Below, piece after piece: positions 34,426 through 48,254 of a DNA stretch of 64,000 bases. Position numbers and translations under genes: made by a program. Location: assembly GCA_018697195.1 (NCBI GenBank), contig JAGMWU010000051.1:186001-250000 (forward strand), given 5' to 3'. The stretch's first letter is position 1. Every line of letters begins with the position of its first letter. Source of the DNA: Certhia americana. Lineage: Eukaryota; Chordata; Aves; Passeriformes; Certhiidae. The notes beneath the pieces are model-generated. The model was not told where the DNA came from, did not search any database, and was given only the letters and a program-made list of their open reading frames with translations.

Positions 34426-37400
34426 GTGAGTAGTGTTTTCTGCCTACTTTCTTCTTTCAACTACACTGTAGGACAAGGTCAGAGAAATTAATTCAAGTAA
34501 TTAATTCCTACCTTGAATTTAAAGCCAGTGTTGATTTTCTGTTCTTCAGTCCAATATGTGTAATTTGCACTGAGATCACAGATAATTTTTTATTCAAAAT
34601 ACCAGAGGCCTATTTTTTAATTTGAGAAGTATTTTAACGTTTTTTCAGAACTGTCTCTAACTAAAAATGCAAATGGCTTAGTTTGAAAATGATGAGGGAC
34701 CTAATGTAGCCAGGAGCAGTTGGCAAATGATGTTAAGGTGAAGGACAGGAGCAGGTCTCAGCTGATGTGTTGCTCTGCCCAATGGGAGCTGCTCAGGCAG
34801 TGGCAGGAGATTGTACTGGAATTCTCATGCCAGGTATTAAAAAGCAGTATTTGATTGCTCTTTATTAATGTTTGTTTATGAAAATAAAGGACTACTGTTC
34901 CCAGTGAACACTTGTGCTTTGGTATGTGAACGTGCAGATTCTGCTCAGGTTCATACATGTGCTTCAGCAGGACTTGTCCAGAGGAAAAGAAAAATCACTG
35001 CAGCTTTCATAGGAAGGGCTGTGGAAGAGCCCCTTTTCATGTGGTCTGAAGGTGGCACTGGTGCATTTCAGAAGCAGGATAGCACAACATCAGCTCTGCA
35101 AAGGTTTTATGAGCTGTAGATAAAAATCCTAAGTCATTAGGTTTCTATTTCTTTCTTGATCAAACAGAAGTGTACATATGAATGCTGAGAAAAAGGGAGT
35201 CTGTTAAAACAGAATGATAAGATTACAGATTTCAGTTATTGGGGCATTTCTTTAGCAGAGTATAAATGTTATCAGATCCCACAGGAGTTCAGTAGTTTGC
35301 TTTTCATGCCGTGTGCTTCTTTCTGTCTGAAATAAGAAAGAAGGATGTGTTTGGAAATTTGACTGGCCAAGGTACTTGCCTGAGGGAAGGGTTTCCATTT
35401 TGAAGAACAGGACTGTGTGTCAGTGGTATTTTACTTGGTAAACTGGATTATTTCCCTCACATTGTGAAGAGAGAAAGAGACATTCCTATACACTGAGTTG
35501 GGAAGATATGATGCATACCCAAGTGTATTCCCAGCTCTGTGAAAGAACTGGGCAATCCTTTCTTCACCTCAGTTCCCCCTGTGCAACATGGAGATGATAA
35601 AACATGCCTACTACTGTCTTAATTAATTCTTGTGTGTAAGGCTCTTAATTAATTCCTCTATGTAAAAACACTTTGAGATTAATGGATGGAAGCTGCAAAG
35701 AAAACTCCCTGCAGCAGAATTGGAAAAGGAAAATCAAAACAACCCCCCAGCTGATATTACCTGGAGGGGCAGAGGTTCAGGACAGGACATTGTCTGTGTG
35801 ATATTAGGATTGCAAATAATTCTGCCAGCAGCAGTTCTGCTGCTCTCATCATAATAAAATTTTTATTATTATTAATAATAATCAGAATGTTAGGTGTTTC
35901 CTTAAAAAGTTCTGGGAAGTTTTCAAGACAAATCAGGTGGATCTGGATCCTAGTCCATGAGAATTCATGAAGTCCTTCTTATTAAAGAAAGGGAAGGGTT
36001 TCTATAAGGGAGGAACACAGATCAAGGAGGCAGAGACAGTGTCAGAAAGCTTTAGTGGTTATCCCACTAAGTTACTGGGACATTAGAACTGTGTGGAACA
36101 AAGCAACTCTAGCAGAGCAAATGCCCAACCAGGCCAGTGACAGAAGGGTTTTCAGGAATCTTTCTGCAATTACAGTGCCCGACTTGTTGCAAAAAGCAAT
36201 TAATGCACTTCTGGGAGAGCACACCTGGCCATCATGCTGGATGACCACATATGTCACTGGGATCCATGTAGCATATTTTTAATTTTTTTTTTTTAATACA
36301 TACTTTTTAATGTGTTTTTTTGGGTTTGTTTTTTTTTTGCTGGCTATATAGGAAAGAATAAATTTATTTTGATAATAAATCATAGATGCACTGGTAAAAG
36401 AAACAAGAAGCATACTCCATTTTGTTGTACTATTCCAGAGAAATTACCAGAATATCAAAGCTATTTTGTCTGCTAATGGAAATTAGATCATGAAATATCT
36501 TTTTCTTATAAGTCTAATTTTCTCTACGAGGGAAAAGATTGAAATTTTCTATAGTAAGCTTTTCATTGGTTGGGTTGGTTTTCTTTCTGTTAAAAAAGAC
36601 ACAGACAAGTTCAGAGTGTGATGAAATGCGTAAGAGTATATGGAAAAGATCAGGAAAATAATTACTAGAATTACTGAAAGACCTCAGTGTAATAACCCTT
36701 GACTCAGTATCAGACTAGAGGAAGCCAATGAAGGGATTCAGAGAAAGGAGAGAGCACTGGGGAAAGCGAGGGGAAAGGACAGACCAGTGAAGATGCATTT
36801 GCAGGAAGACCCTCATTCGTAACCCAATTTTAGCTAAGCTATCACTAACAAGGACAGAGATGATGCCTTAAGAAGGACCTGGATGTATCCTGTGTTTGTG
36901 TGAATGCAAAAGAACACGATGCTCTCAAAAGCACAACCTGGGGGAAAAAAAATGGAAAGGTACAGTTCTTTTGGGAAAGGTTTAAAGAGTGGGAGGAACT
37001 GTTGGAGATGAACTTACAGAAGAAAAGTGGGGGCTTCAACACTGAGAATTTTGGGCTGAAAAGATTGCTCTTGCCCGTTTCAGCCATTATCCCTCTAAGC
37101 TGACACAGACTTCAGGGAAGCTGAGTTATGTGTGAGATGGGATGGAGAATGGCTGACCAGGCTGGTTTGTGCTTTGTTGATGGAGAGATTGCAGCTGAGA
37201 TCATTGGAGGAGATGAGTGTGAAGGAACAGGTTGTGAGGGAGATAAAAGAAGAAAACAGAAGCAGAGGAAAGCGCTGCCTCAGGGAATGTTACAAAAATA
37301 AAGAACACAGTTGCCCAAAAGATATATAGAAGAAGCAGGCCCAAAGGTAGGCAAAGAAGGAGGCAAGGACAGTATTGCAAAATCAAGGAAAGAAAACATA

Positions 37401-40112
37401 GCAAATGGGAATCAATGATCAGCACTATCAGACATGGAGGAGCCAAAAGAACTAAGAACGAACTCCAAAAGTAGCTCTGCTGACCTACAGAAAATACCTT
37501 CCAGTGGAAGAGGAGGAATGAAAGCCAGATTCCTGGAGAGGCAGTGTACAGACTTCATGCAATATGATGGAAAGGAATTGTATGAAAAGTTGCTTCCAAA
37601 ATTTTTACCCTGTTATATTAAAAGGAGATGCAAATCCCCAGTCTTTCCTGGTTCAGGGACTGCTGAAAACTCCTTGTTTCCCAGTGTAGTTACAGACCAA
37701 GGTAGCAGTGAGTCTAAATGATACTGTTAACAACCTAACATCACCTACTAGCATGGGTGGGAGAAAAATAGAAGTGCAGACCTATCCAGGTCTGGTGTTT
37801 TTTTAAAGCTTTTATAGACTTTTCACTGCATTCCACCTTTAACCAGCTGTCAGTGAAAAATGAAGAATGCATTTTCAACCTGTGCAAAAATGTCCTAATA
37901 GTGCCTAAGGTATTATCAGTTGCTATAAAACACTTTCCCCTTCAGCTATACATTCATTTTTTAAAACAGTAATCCCACCTTGCAGTCTGGTAAACTTCAG
38001 GAAGGTTTTAAAATTTCACAATACAGTTAAAAGTAGTTTTGATAGGCTGAAATCTTCCATATTGCATTTGGCAACAACCTAAGCCTATATCCTTGCCTAT
38101 AAGGCAGAATGGTGCTATTCTTCTGGAAAACATCCAGAGCCAATATAGCTATAAAAAATCACTGTGGAGTTTCAATGGGGGGGTTGTGCTGGTGCTTAAA
38201 TGCACTTGTATCTACACTGACATGGTACTACTGCTCTCCACTGTTATTTGCAAGCTTTGCTGTCTCTGTCCCAAATTTCCAGCTGCTTCTACGTGGGTGA
38301 CAGTTCATGATGTCACCTTTGAACCATTAAAGTGTCTCAAATACTGATAGCACTAGGCTGGATTTATCACTAGTCTAATTTCTACTGTATCGTGGTGGTT
38401 TAGTGTGTTTCAGAGTCTGAGGATAGACTTGTCAACAATTATCAAGAAGATAAACAAACCCAGGTACCATGAGCAAGTGTGTTTGTGAGATCCTATATTA
38501 GCTGGGGCAGGAGAAGGAGACTGGAGGTTTTTTTGACTTCTCTGGCCCCTGTCCTTAGCACAGGGGTAGTAGTTCTGTATCTCATAAGTAGTTTGGCCAT
38601 TTGCAGCGTGGAAAAGTCTTTTTACAGTCTTCCATGCAAATGTTTGTATGGTCTAACATTAAATTCAGTCATTGGTCTGCAAAAGATTTTGTTCTGAGCT
38701 TTGTCCCTGGACCAACTCTCCATTGCCAGGCAAGTACCTTCCATTTTCCCTCTGGTTCTCTCTCCTTCTCTGTTGCTCCAGACTCTATCTTTGGGCCAGA
38801 GGCTGGCTGGTTCTTAGCCTGCATGTGTTTTGGTGTTCAGCAAAATTAGTTCCCCAGACTGAGGTGGGGTTCCTGTTGTGGGCACAGCTTGGTTTCTGTG
38901 AGGCAGGAGAGGTGTAGGCACAGCCAGGGCATCCAGACAAGCCCTGCTGCTTACAGGGGCAAGGGGAGAGAACACTCATTCTCTTCCCATGTGGATACTC
39001 TTTCTAGAAAGTGAGCAGCATCAGGAACATTTTGTTGTGATTATAGTGTCATTAACATGAAACAAAAATGGTGTCTGGCCATACAAAACTGGTGCTGCCC
39101 AGTCATTACCAGCAAGCTCATGGAGCAGGAGATAATTCAGTAGGTTTTTCAACAGACTTCTGCAGCTGTACACTAAAAATGACACAGTCTCTTTCAGCAT
39201 CTTTGTTCTGGTTTCATCTCTAGGCTTTCCTCTCTCGCAAGAGGACCTCCTGAGAAAAGAATATTTTGTGAGTTTTTCTCTGTGCCAGGTTGAAATCAGT
39301 AGCTGTGCATTTGAGATGAGGGTGCCCAGAAGCCATTTGGTAAATGGGATCCTAGATTTACTGCCTAAACCTGCCCTTTCAGGATGCTGCTGACTGCACT
39401 GCTCAGTAGTCAAATTGCTCAACACCCTCCCTTCCCTCCAGAAAAAATATAAGGATGGAGAGCTCTTCTGGGGGCGAAGGAGCACCTTGAGCAGGAGGCA
39501 AATTTTCATTTCATATCTGAGAAATGCTGAAGGTGCTTTCTGGTGAGAATGAGTCTTGATCTCAAGTGGAACAACCTTCCTAATGCCAAATTCCACTCTA
39601 GCCCATTGCAAGTGTCTGTTAATCCAACTCTCCTCCTTGATCTGTGTTCATCTCACCTCTTGGGGTGGTACAAGGTATTACAAAACCATTCATACAGACA
39701 CCTTTGGTTACAGTTTCCATAAGGCTCAGCAGGCAGATGAATTATACTGTGGTTTTGCTGAAGTTTTGTGAACTGTAGTGTGAAGTATAAAACCTGACAA
39801 CTTGGGAAAGAAATGAATGGACTGAGTTAGGGACAGCAAAGGGCACCAACATACTTGGTTCAGATTGCATAGCATTTGTGTTCTGGGTATTCATGTCAAA
39901 CAGTGGGCTGAGATACTGCGTAAATGAGCAAATAAAGCCAGATTTGAAACCCAGTACACCAAGAAACATGCTATTCATAACATACTATTCTCAATTCCTC
40001 TGAGAGATGTCTGTGTGAATCCAGCTTTCTGAGGTGCTCCTGCACCAGTTCAAAGTAGTCAAAGACCTACTTTTATGATGATTTCCAAGTGTGAAATGTA
40101 TGTGCAATTGAT

Positions 40113-40226
40113 CAATGGCTGGACGTGGTACTCAGTGCTCTGGTTTAGTTGAGACAATGGTGTTTGGTCAAAGGTTGGACTCAATGGTCTTGAAAATATA
40201 TTACAGCCCTAATAATTCTGTGATTC
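40113..40226 (+). mobile_element. CR1 LINE 3' end fragment
   Basis: GGCTGGACGTGGTACTCAGT, GGTTGGACTCAATGGTCTTG and AATAATTCTGTGATTC. Only the last 115 bp of a CR1 remain. Confidence 0.88.
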
Positions 40227-41703
40227 AGGTGCTTCTGCTGCTTTATCCAAGTTTGTATGCTGAAAGAAACCATCTTATTCCTGCAGCAGCACCTACACAC
40301 CCTATAAAAATGTAAAAGGAAGGTAAGACCCAAGGCACATGGTAAATCTTTCCCAATATGATACACAGATGCCTGGCTCATTTAAAACCAACCCTACCTT
40401 AACTTCTGCTTTTATAGTGGCCAAATGTGTTGAAGTGAACCCCCATTTCAGCCTTTGAGAACTGGTCAGGAATTGGCACACATTAAAGTTCAGGAAGGCT
40501 CCTTGTCAGAATTCTGCAAATAGGAACAGCAGAGCTGATGCCTCAAGGTGATGACTGAGCACTCTATAGGGGCTTCTGTGCCAAAGCCACAGGATTAGGT
40601 ACTTTTTCTTCCATGGTAAAACAAATCACATAGCTATATCATGCTGTGCGCCGTAATTGTGGCTCTTTGCTGAGAAAGGCTTTTATCACAAGGGTTGCAG
40701 TAATTAATTGCCCAGGTGTCGTGGACCCAAGTGTGGCTGAACAGGAATAATGCAATTGTGAGACAGGCAGGGTAAACACAGCCACTCTCACATGAAGCCC
40801 CCTGTCAATAAGACATTGGGAATAAAATAGCAGGAAGTTGAGATACATGATTTTGCACATTTTGGACATTCATTGCTGAAGTTTTCCACCTGTTTTTGTA
40901 ATATGCAAGTCTCTTCTAATACACAGAGCACCTCACATTTTTTAAGTTGGAGCAGGAAAGATTAAAAAATATATGATGGAAACTATTTTTTAATGAGGCT
41001 ACTTCAAGTACAGTTATTGCATTTTAGGCATGAGTGATTTCACAGCATTGTCAACATTGAAACCCATTGTGAGGTTTGGCTGGAAGGCAAACCAGACATC
41101 TAAAAGCACTTCAAGTTTGCCAAACCAAGATAAGAGCACATCTCTCTGAAGTTATTTAGTATCCTTAATAAAGATCACAGTATTTGTAAACTAGCCAAAC
41201 CTCAGTAAAATCAAAGATTGTTTTTAATTCTTTTTTAATACCAAGGCTCCATATGATCCAACATGACAGATAATAGCTTTGAAAATATTCACCATTTGTT
41301 TCTGGCCAAAAAATGTATTGATGCGATGACACCTCTTTATCTGATGCATTTCAGCAATCAAAGCTTTCTAGAGAAGCCCAAATGCTAATGAAATTAAATT
41401 CCATGGAATCGTTGCATTTATATAAATTGAAGCTTAAATTTCTGATCCGTTGAATAATCCAGAAATATCCTTTTTCCATTTTGAAACATAATTCCTGTAC
41501 TGTAATTTTTTTTTTTTTTTTTCCCTTTGGACCTGAAGCAAAAGGGAAAAGAGAAGGAGATTCAGTTTTAGCTAAACTTAAATTAACACTCATACCCTGG
41601 GTGGAAACTTCAAAGGCTCTGAGTACCTGGAGAGTTTCAGACAATTGTTTAAGCAGTCTTTAAAAGAGAGGCTTGTAAATGATTCTGCTGGCCACAGATC
41701 TCC

Positions 41704-41773
41704 TGTGTACGGGAGAGATGTGAGCCAGAGGTGGTGGCTGTGTACGGGAGAGATGTGAGCCAGAGGTGGTGGC
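41704..41773. repeat. 35-bp perfect tandem duplication
   Basis: Copies 41704-41738 and 41739-41773 are identical, each containing GTACGGGAGAGATGTGAGCC. Perfect identity suggests a recent event or a collapsed/expanded minisatellite. Confidence 0.92.
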
Positions 41774-41921
41774 TGTGGTCCCAGGCATGGCCCACCTGGT
41801 TATACTGTTTGTCTGGGGGGTGTCCTGACATGCCCCTGTCCTCTTTGACACTTCTCAGAGAGGCACCCAGTACTGCCTTGAGCTGCACCCTGGATAATGG
41901 CTCTTGAACTGCCCCAGAAAA

Positions 41922-41982
41922 ACACACAGACACACACACACACACAGACACACACAGACACACAGACACAGACACAGACACA

Positions 41983-42014
<32 letters not shown>
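41922..42014. repeat. (CA)n microsatellite interrupted by CAGA units
   Basis: About 93 bp of alternating CA with regular 'cagaca' interruptions, ending in a pure (CA) run of about 14 units. It yields spurious cysteine-valine frames on the minus strand. Confidence 0.95.
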
Positions 42015-42017
<3 letters not shown>

Positions 42018-43189
42018 TTATTATTTTTATATCCCAGGGTAATGTGCCACTGTAGTTAGCACTGCACCAGCTCCTGGGGTCGTTAGGAGCCCTGTTCTTG
42101 CCACCAGTGCAGTACTCACTGTGACAGCACCCAAATCACTGCCACCTTTCTATTCCCAACAGCAGGAACACCGAGGATGTTCTCAGTGTTATGGAGCTTT
42201 GCAGGTGCTCCAGAGGGAAATCCCCTTCCCCTGTCCACCTCTGAGCACACACTCCACCCTGTGGTCAGACGAGTGCTTGTGTGTCAAGCTGTGGTTTTGG
42301 TTCTTTCAGGTGTTCATCCAAGGAAAGGGGTGAAGGATATAACAGGACCGCTATTTTTGTTCAGCTTAAACCAACAGTGAAATGACCCTGAGTGTCATAC
42401 AGCTTATAAAGGTGAATTCTATGTGGCCAAATCGACTTCTGAAGTGTTTTATAAGCATTTGGTTGCTCAACAGTTGAAAAACAGGCTTTTTCCCTAAATA
42501 AAGATCTGTGACGTTCATGTTTGAAAAGTATTTTTTTGAAAATCTTGGCCCCAGATACTTTAGCAAAGTTATGTATAGCCAGTCACATTCCTGTGAAGCT
42601 GTTCTCCATCAGCATGGAAACCTTGTTAACATCCAACTCTGCCTTGATTCTCCAAAAGTTTTCTTTTGTGTTCACCATCAAATTTGAATGAAGGTCTAAT
42701 TCACAATGTTATGAGGGCAATATACTTCAAAGCAAGAGGAAATCTACTTTGGTAGTTGTATTTTGATTAATGAGTTTTCTGAATCCTTTCACTGTAGTTA
42801 TGTTTGTCAGGTGTGGCATCTTAAGGATTAATGATATCTTTAGAGCTATTTTTTCGTATATTATTTGATGCCTGAAGTGATAATTACCAAGGAATATTTC
42901 ATTTTACAAAGAGCAGCCACTTAACTAATAAAAAAGATTATATCAGAAACTATACAGTACCACATAGCAGGAGCCACATTGTTATTGTGACAAAGAATTG
43001 AGAGAAATATAGATAGCTTTCACACATAAAAAAAGTAAAAAAAAAAAAGAAAAAGACTATTCAGCTTTTGAGAGATGTAAGAATCTCAAGTATACATTAG
43101 CTTTCTGAAGTTATCAGACAGATATCTGGTGGTCTGGGAAATGCCTGCAGTTTGACAGATAGATTGTTCCTTTAGGCACAGTCATGAAC

Positions 43190-44135
43190 TGGAGGGGAGT
43201 GGAGGAAAATAATGCCTGTGAGGCTGCCTGTGGTGGCAGGAAAAGGGCAGGAGAACTGGCGACAAAAGACATGGAGAAAGCTTCAATGGAGAAAGAAGTA
43301 TTCAATGCCTTCTTTGCCTCATTCTTTACTGATGAACCTGGCCTTCAGGAGTCCTGGGGCTCTCAGAGCAAGAGGAAGATCTGGAGCAGGAAATACCTCC
43401 ACAGTGGAGGAGGTTCATGTTTGGGAACGTTTGAACTGGGCATTACCAAGTCCATGGTGGGGCCCTGAGGCACAAGTGCTGGGGGAACTGGCCAATATCA
43501 CTGTAAGGCACTGTCAGTTATCTTTAAAAGACTGTGGTGATCAAAAGTTCCTATAGAAAAAGGCAAATGTCACTGCAATCTTCAGGAAGGCCAGAAAGGA
43601 TCTAGGGAAGTACAGGCTGCTAAGCCTCACCTGAGTCCTTGGGAAGGTGATGGAGCAAATCCACCTGGAAACCATTTCCAAGAATCATAAGGACAAAGAG
43701 TTCACTGGAAGCAGTCAGCAAGGTTTTATGAAAGGGAAATCATGCCTGGCCTACCTGATATCCTTCTACAAAAAGATGTCTGGATTAATGAGAAGAGTGG
43801 ATGTTGCTTATCTTGATTGTACTAAGCCTTTCAACACCATCTCCCTTAATACCCTCACAGGCAACTCAAGGAAATGTGGGCTGGATAAGTGGACAGTGCG
43901 ATAGACTGGAAAAGGGCTGAACTCTGGGCTCCAGGGCTGGGATCAGCAGCACAGCTCACTGCCAGTCACCAGTGGTGCATCCCAGGGATCGATTTTGGGG
44001 CCACTTCCTACATCAAGGACCAGAGGGCACCTGGACAGGGGTGATGAACCAGAGTTGTGCTGCCAGGCAGAGGGACCTTGACAGGCTGGGGCTGACAGGA
44101 GGCCCAGAAAAGGCAGCTCTCACTCTTGCAGGTGC
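43190..44135 (+). pseudogene. Fossil CR1 LINE ORF2 (reverse transcriptase) fragment
   Basis: Pieces of the CR1 reverse transcriptase can be read with frame breaks: MEQIHLETISKNHKDK, SQQGFMKGKSCLAYL, VDVAYLDCTKPFNTI and GLDKWTVR, then a VTSGASQGSILGP-like block near 43965-44005. YLDCTKPFNTI is motif A; its first Asp is kept but the family's A-F-D is P-F-N. After the SQG(S)ILGP block the sequence jumps to a more distal CR1 segment (from about 44075), so the YADD region is deleted. In-frame stops and shifts show it is dead. The element is truncated at both ends. Confidence 0.85.
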
Positions 44136-45561
44136 AGTGGACATTCCCTGACGTGCCACATTTGAGCATTGCATTTCCAATGGTAGGACACGTCAGGCAA
44201 TTAGGAGCTGACTCACTTCCCTGGCATAGTACAGGTCAGTAAGTACTCGAGTAGCTGTGTTGGCAGAACAATTTATGCACTGAAAATCATTACACAACCT
44301 TTTGTGCAATAAGCAGAAGCCTTTAGGAAAAAAATTTAATTGAACTTCAACACAAAGCTTTCTACAGAACAAAAAACCTGTTAAAATAACCTAAAATATG
44401 TATTTTCTGTTTGTGACCAGATGTGAAGTGTTTTCCAACCCTACTGATGAACTTTGTATATTTGTAATGAATACTGAATAAGAAATTACAAATCCTACCA
44501 TGACTTCTTTTGAGTTAAGGTCTGAAAAGCCAAAAATTTGCCATGTAGTTTTAGCTTCACACTATAGATATGTATTTTGTCACAGACTGAGAGAGCTTGG
44601 TCCAAGCCTACAACTCCTGTGATTTGATAAGAAGTATTAATTCATATCTGGGTGTATTTTCCTCTTGCTCATTTCTGGAATGATAGTATCAATCTACCTT
44701 TTATAGTAATTACTGCCATGATCATTTCCCTAGTCCTAAATTTCCTAATTGCCTGAACATCTGTTCTGAAACTTTGACAATACTCCTGATTAACACTGAT
44801 GCAGTAGAAACATTTAATTCTGTAAATCTTGGCCTGCAGTCTAAAGCAAAAAGCCTTCAGGAGAAAAGAAAACTTGAAGTTATAGTCCAGGATCTCACAT
44901 TGAGATCGGTCTTGTAGTGCTTAAGTGAAACTCATAAACAAGCTTTTCCTCTTCAAAAAGTTGTTCACCACATGTTACTACCAGTGTGCCAGAGTCTTGG
45001 GCTCCTTGTCTTTCAGAGCAATACAATGGCTGTAGATTTCAGGAGGAACTATCTCCTTTGTGATCCCCAAAGATCCATTGCTTAGAAAGGGGTAGTTACT
45101 GTTGTGTGGTGGTAGTTAGGACTATTCATTTCTGACAAGGCTGTGAAGAGGGCCAGAGTGTTTTTTTGCGGGGAAACAGAGACCCAGGAAGAACTGAATG
45201 TAGGACTTCAGAACATAGGCTGAGATTATTTGGAATTTAATGCAAAGGCAAATAAATTACTTGAGTTTCATCTGAGTTTAGGTTCCACCTCCACAGCTCT
45301 CATCATATTTTCTTATACTTGAATTTTTCCCAATTGATCATTTCATGTTCCAAGTATCCATTAAAAGCCCAAGGAAAATAGCTGGAGGAAAAATTATAAG
45401 GTGGGATTTTTTTTGTGTCATTGAAATCCCTCTTAGATAGGTGTCACAAGCAGCTCATCCCAAAAGTTCTATCTGAAAATAGACAGCACTCTCTCACCAT
45501 GAAATAGCACCTTCTCTTGACAATCCTTGCTGTGCTTCTTTTCAAAGGGGGAAATTTTCAA

Positions 45562-45813
45562 TGGAAAGGGAAAGAGAGGAAATTTAGGCTGGATATACAG
45601 AAGAAATTCTTCCCTGTGAGGGTGGGGAGGCCCTGGCACAGGGTGCTCAGAGCAGCTGTGGCTGCCTCATCCCTGGAAATGTTCCAGGCCAGGTTGGATG
45701 GGGCTTGGAGCAACCTGGGAGAGTGGAAGGTGTCCCTGCCCATGGCAGGGGTGGCACTGGATGGTCTTTGAGTCCCTTCCAACCCAACCCACTGTATGGT
45801 TCTGTGATTCTAT
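45562..45813 (+). mobile_element. CR1 LINE 3' fragment, well preserved
   Basis: TTCTTCCCTGTGAGGGTGGG, AGGCCCTGGCACAGGGTGCT, CAGGCCAGGTTGGATGGGGC, GGGGTGGCACTGGATGG and GGTTCTGTGATTCT give a near-consensus CR1 3' end, probably one of the younger copies here. Confidence 0.93.
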
Positions 45814-46081
45814 TTCATGATGCACTTAAGCTCTCAGGCCTGTCATAGCCCAAGGGTTAGCAAATTTAGGGGGTAAACCAGACATGCTTGATCTCACATG
45901 GGATTTTATTCATCTGATAAGGACTAGACATTCATATGTTGCTACCAATATTAGTTTCCAATTCATGGAAGTTTATTTTAATATTGCATGGCCACTGCAA
46001 ACCCCAAGACAGCCTGAAAAGCATTGTGCTTATTTTGAAAGAAAAGCAAATGATGGGCTACAGTCAGATTTTGTAGCATCA

Positions 46082-46172
46082 CAGAATCATTGAAGTTGGA
46101 AAACACCTTTAAGCTCATAAAGTTCAACCACCATCCCAGCACCACCACCACATTCACCATGAAACCATGGCA
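46082..46172 (-). mobile_element. CR1 LINE 3' fragment, minus orientation
   Basis: CAGAATCATTGAAGTTGGAA, AACACCTTTAAGCTCATAAA and GTTCAACCACCATCCCAGCA read as the reverse complement of an avian CR1 3' end. Confidence 0.85.
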
Positions 46173-47804
46173 TTTGCTTGACTGCCTCTGGTATTTCAAA
46201 TATATATCCCATTCTTATTATTTTACATAGTTTTTACAGAGTGTTTAATTTAAAAATACATCTTAGAATTAATAAAAATATGTGTCTTGTCCTATTTAGG
46301 ATCTCATGAATAAGTTAACTACAGATTAATGATTCAGAAAAGTGGATTTTCTTCCTTTCATCACTTCATGCTTTCTCAGTAACTCCTTACCATACATCCC
46401 ACATTTATTCAATTCATGGTCAATTTTCAGCTGACCACAGGTCTTACAACTAAACAATGATTAAAAAAAATAGCAAACTATCCTAAATCAATTGTTGTTC
46501 CCAGAAAAAGTTGCTAAATTCATGCTTGCCTGTAATGTCAAGGGTGAAGTGTTGCACTAGTGAAAAGGGGATAATAGTGCTGGATTCACCTCACAGTAAC
46601 CGACCACACATCTCTCTGTTAACCTGCCTCCTGAGAAGAGTAATTTGAAAAGGACATTGTGTGCTTGCTGTGAGCACAAAGGGAAAGAAAAAGGTGGGGT
46701 TTTATTGTCCTTTGGTATGTGGTGACAGAAAAAAACAGCATAGCTGTACCCGCATGGGGGAAGCGATGGGAAGGGGGCAAGAGGAACAAGAGATCTTGTG
46801 CTTGTCTCTTAACACAAAGCTTGAAATGTGCTTGAGGGAATTGATCCCAATTTTGATAACTCTGTTTATTGTACTTCCCCGAGCGTAGCCCACAGGTTAT
46901 TTGGAAGAACAACTTTTGATTTGGCAGTAGCTGGGATTGTTTATATATACACAAATATATATACCTGTATATGCAGGCAAGGCAGGAGTAGTTTACTGCA
47001 GCACATCCCCTCTTCCAGCAATCACCAGTTACAGCCCCACTGTCAGCCTCTGTCTGATTCCTTGCCTGCTCCATTAACATTTCTCTGCTTAATTTTTTGG
47101 GAGATCCCTAAAAATTTAGGATCTCTGAAGCTCTCTTTTTTTTTGAGAAATGTATGCAATTTAAGACTGTTTTGTGCTCCTAATGACGATATGGATTTAA
47201 ATATTTGACTATACTCAAGAATCAATCCCTGTGGAAAATCCTATGAGCTTCATCTCTGAACCATAAAATGTGCAACCCCACTACCAACCCAAACCATTTG
47301 TTTCTTATGGCATTATGAAAATAAGCTGCTTGGTTCTGCTTTGCTTTTTGCATACTGTGGGGATCCCTCTTAGAGGAATTTCCTTTAGAGGAAATGCAAA
47401 TGTAATGTGAGGAACACCACGACCCAGATCCCTGGGAGTGTAGTTGCAGCAGATTTTGTGGCTAGCAAAAAAAAGTGAAAAAAGAGGAAGAAAGGTTCTT
47501 TTAAACAGGAGTATTTTAAGGAAGTTAGCATAGAAGTCAGAATGAGGAGTCTGGAGGCCAGATGTGAGTGCCTGACAAGGCAGGGACTTTTCTGCCAGAA
47601 TGGGTTAAATTAGTAACAAAACAGCAGCTCTTCTCCTCAGCTGAAAATGGAGCTTCATAGCAAATCAGCTGCCTAATGCAGAAGTACAAGCAGAAACCAA
47701 ACACAGAGGTGAATTGCCTGAGGGTCTCACATATTTCAAAGCAGAGAAATGTAATGATATCTGAAAGAGGTATAGACAAGCCAAGGAATACATGTGGCAT
47801 CCAG

Positions 47805-48254
47805 AGGAACATGTCTTATGAGAAGCAGCTGAGGGAGCTGGGGGAGCTGAGCCTGGAGAAAAGGAGGTTCAGGGGTGTCCTGGGGTGACTTTATGATGCT
47901 AAATTGAACCAGGACAAAGGGGAAACTTCTAACTCGAGGACAGGAGGGTGCAGCCAGGTGAGGGTCAGGCTCTGTTCCCAGGGGACAAGAGACAGGACAA
48001 AGGCAAACTGCCTCAAGGAGTGCCAGAGGAGGTTTAGATGGATGTTAGGGAAAACTCCTTCCCTAAAAGGGTTGTAAAGGATTTGAACAGGCTGCTCAGG
48101 GAAGTGGTTGAAGCACCAACCCTGGAGGGAGTTAACCAATGTGTGGATGTGGCACTTGGGGACATCAGTTAGTGATGGCCTTGGCAGTGCTGAATTAATG
48201 GTTGGACTTGATCTTAGAGGTCTTTTCCAATCTAAAGAATTCTATGATTCTCTC
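47805..48254 (+). mobile_element. CR1 LINE 3' fragment (about 450 bp)
   Basis: GCAGCTGAGGGAGCTGGGGG, GAGCCTGGAGAAAAGGAGG, GGGACAAGAGACAGGACAAA and ATTCTATGATTCT cover the end of the coding region and the whole CR1 3' UTR. It is the longest contiguous CR1 3' piece in the gene. Confidence 0.93.

Noticed and set aside
41649..42015. Cysteine/valine-repeat open frames on the minus strand
   Set aside because: Translation of the CA/CAGA microsatellite.
46619..47080. 153-codon antisense open frame
   Set aside because: Mixed composition, no recognisable motif, lies in an intron and crosses an (AT)-rich repeat near 46940-46975.
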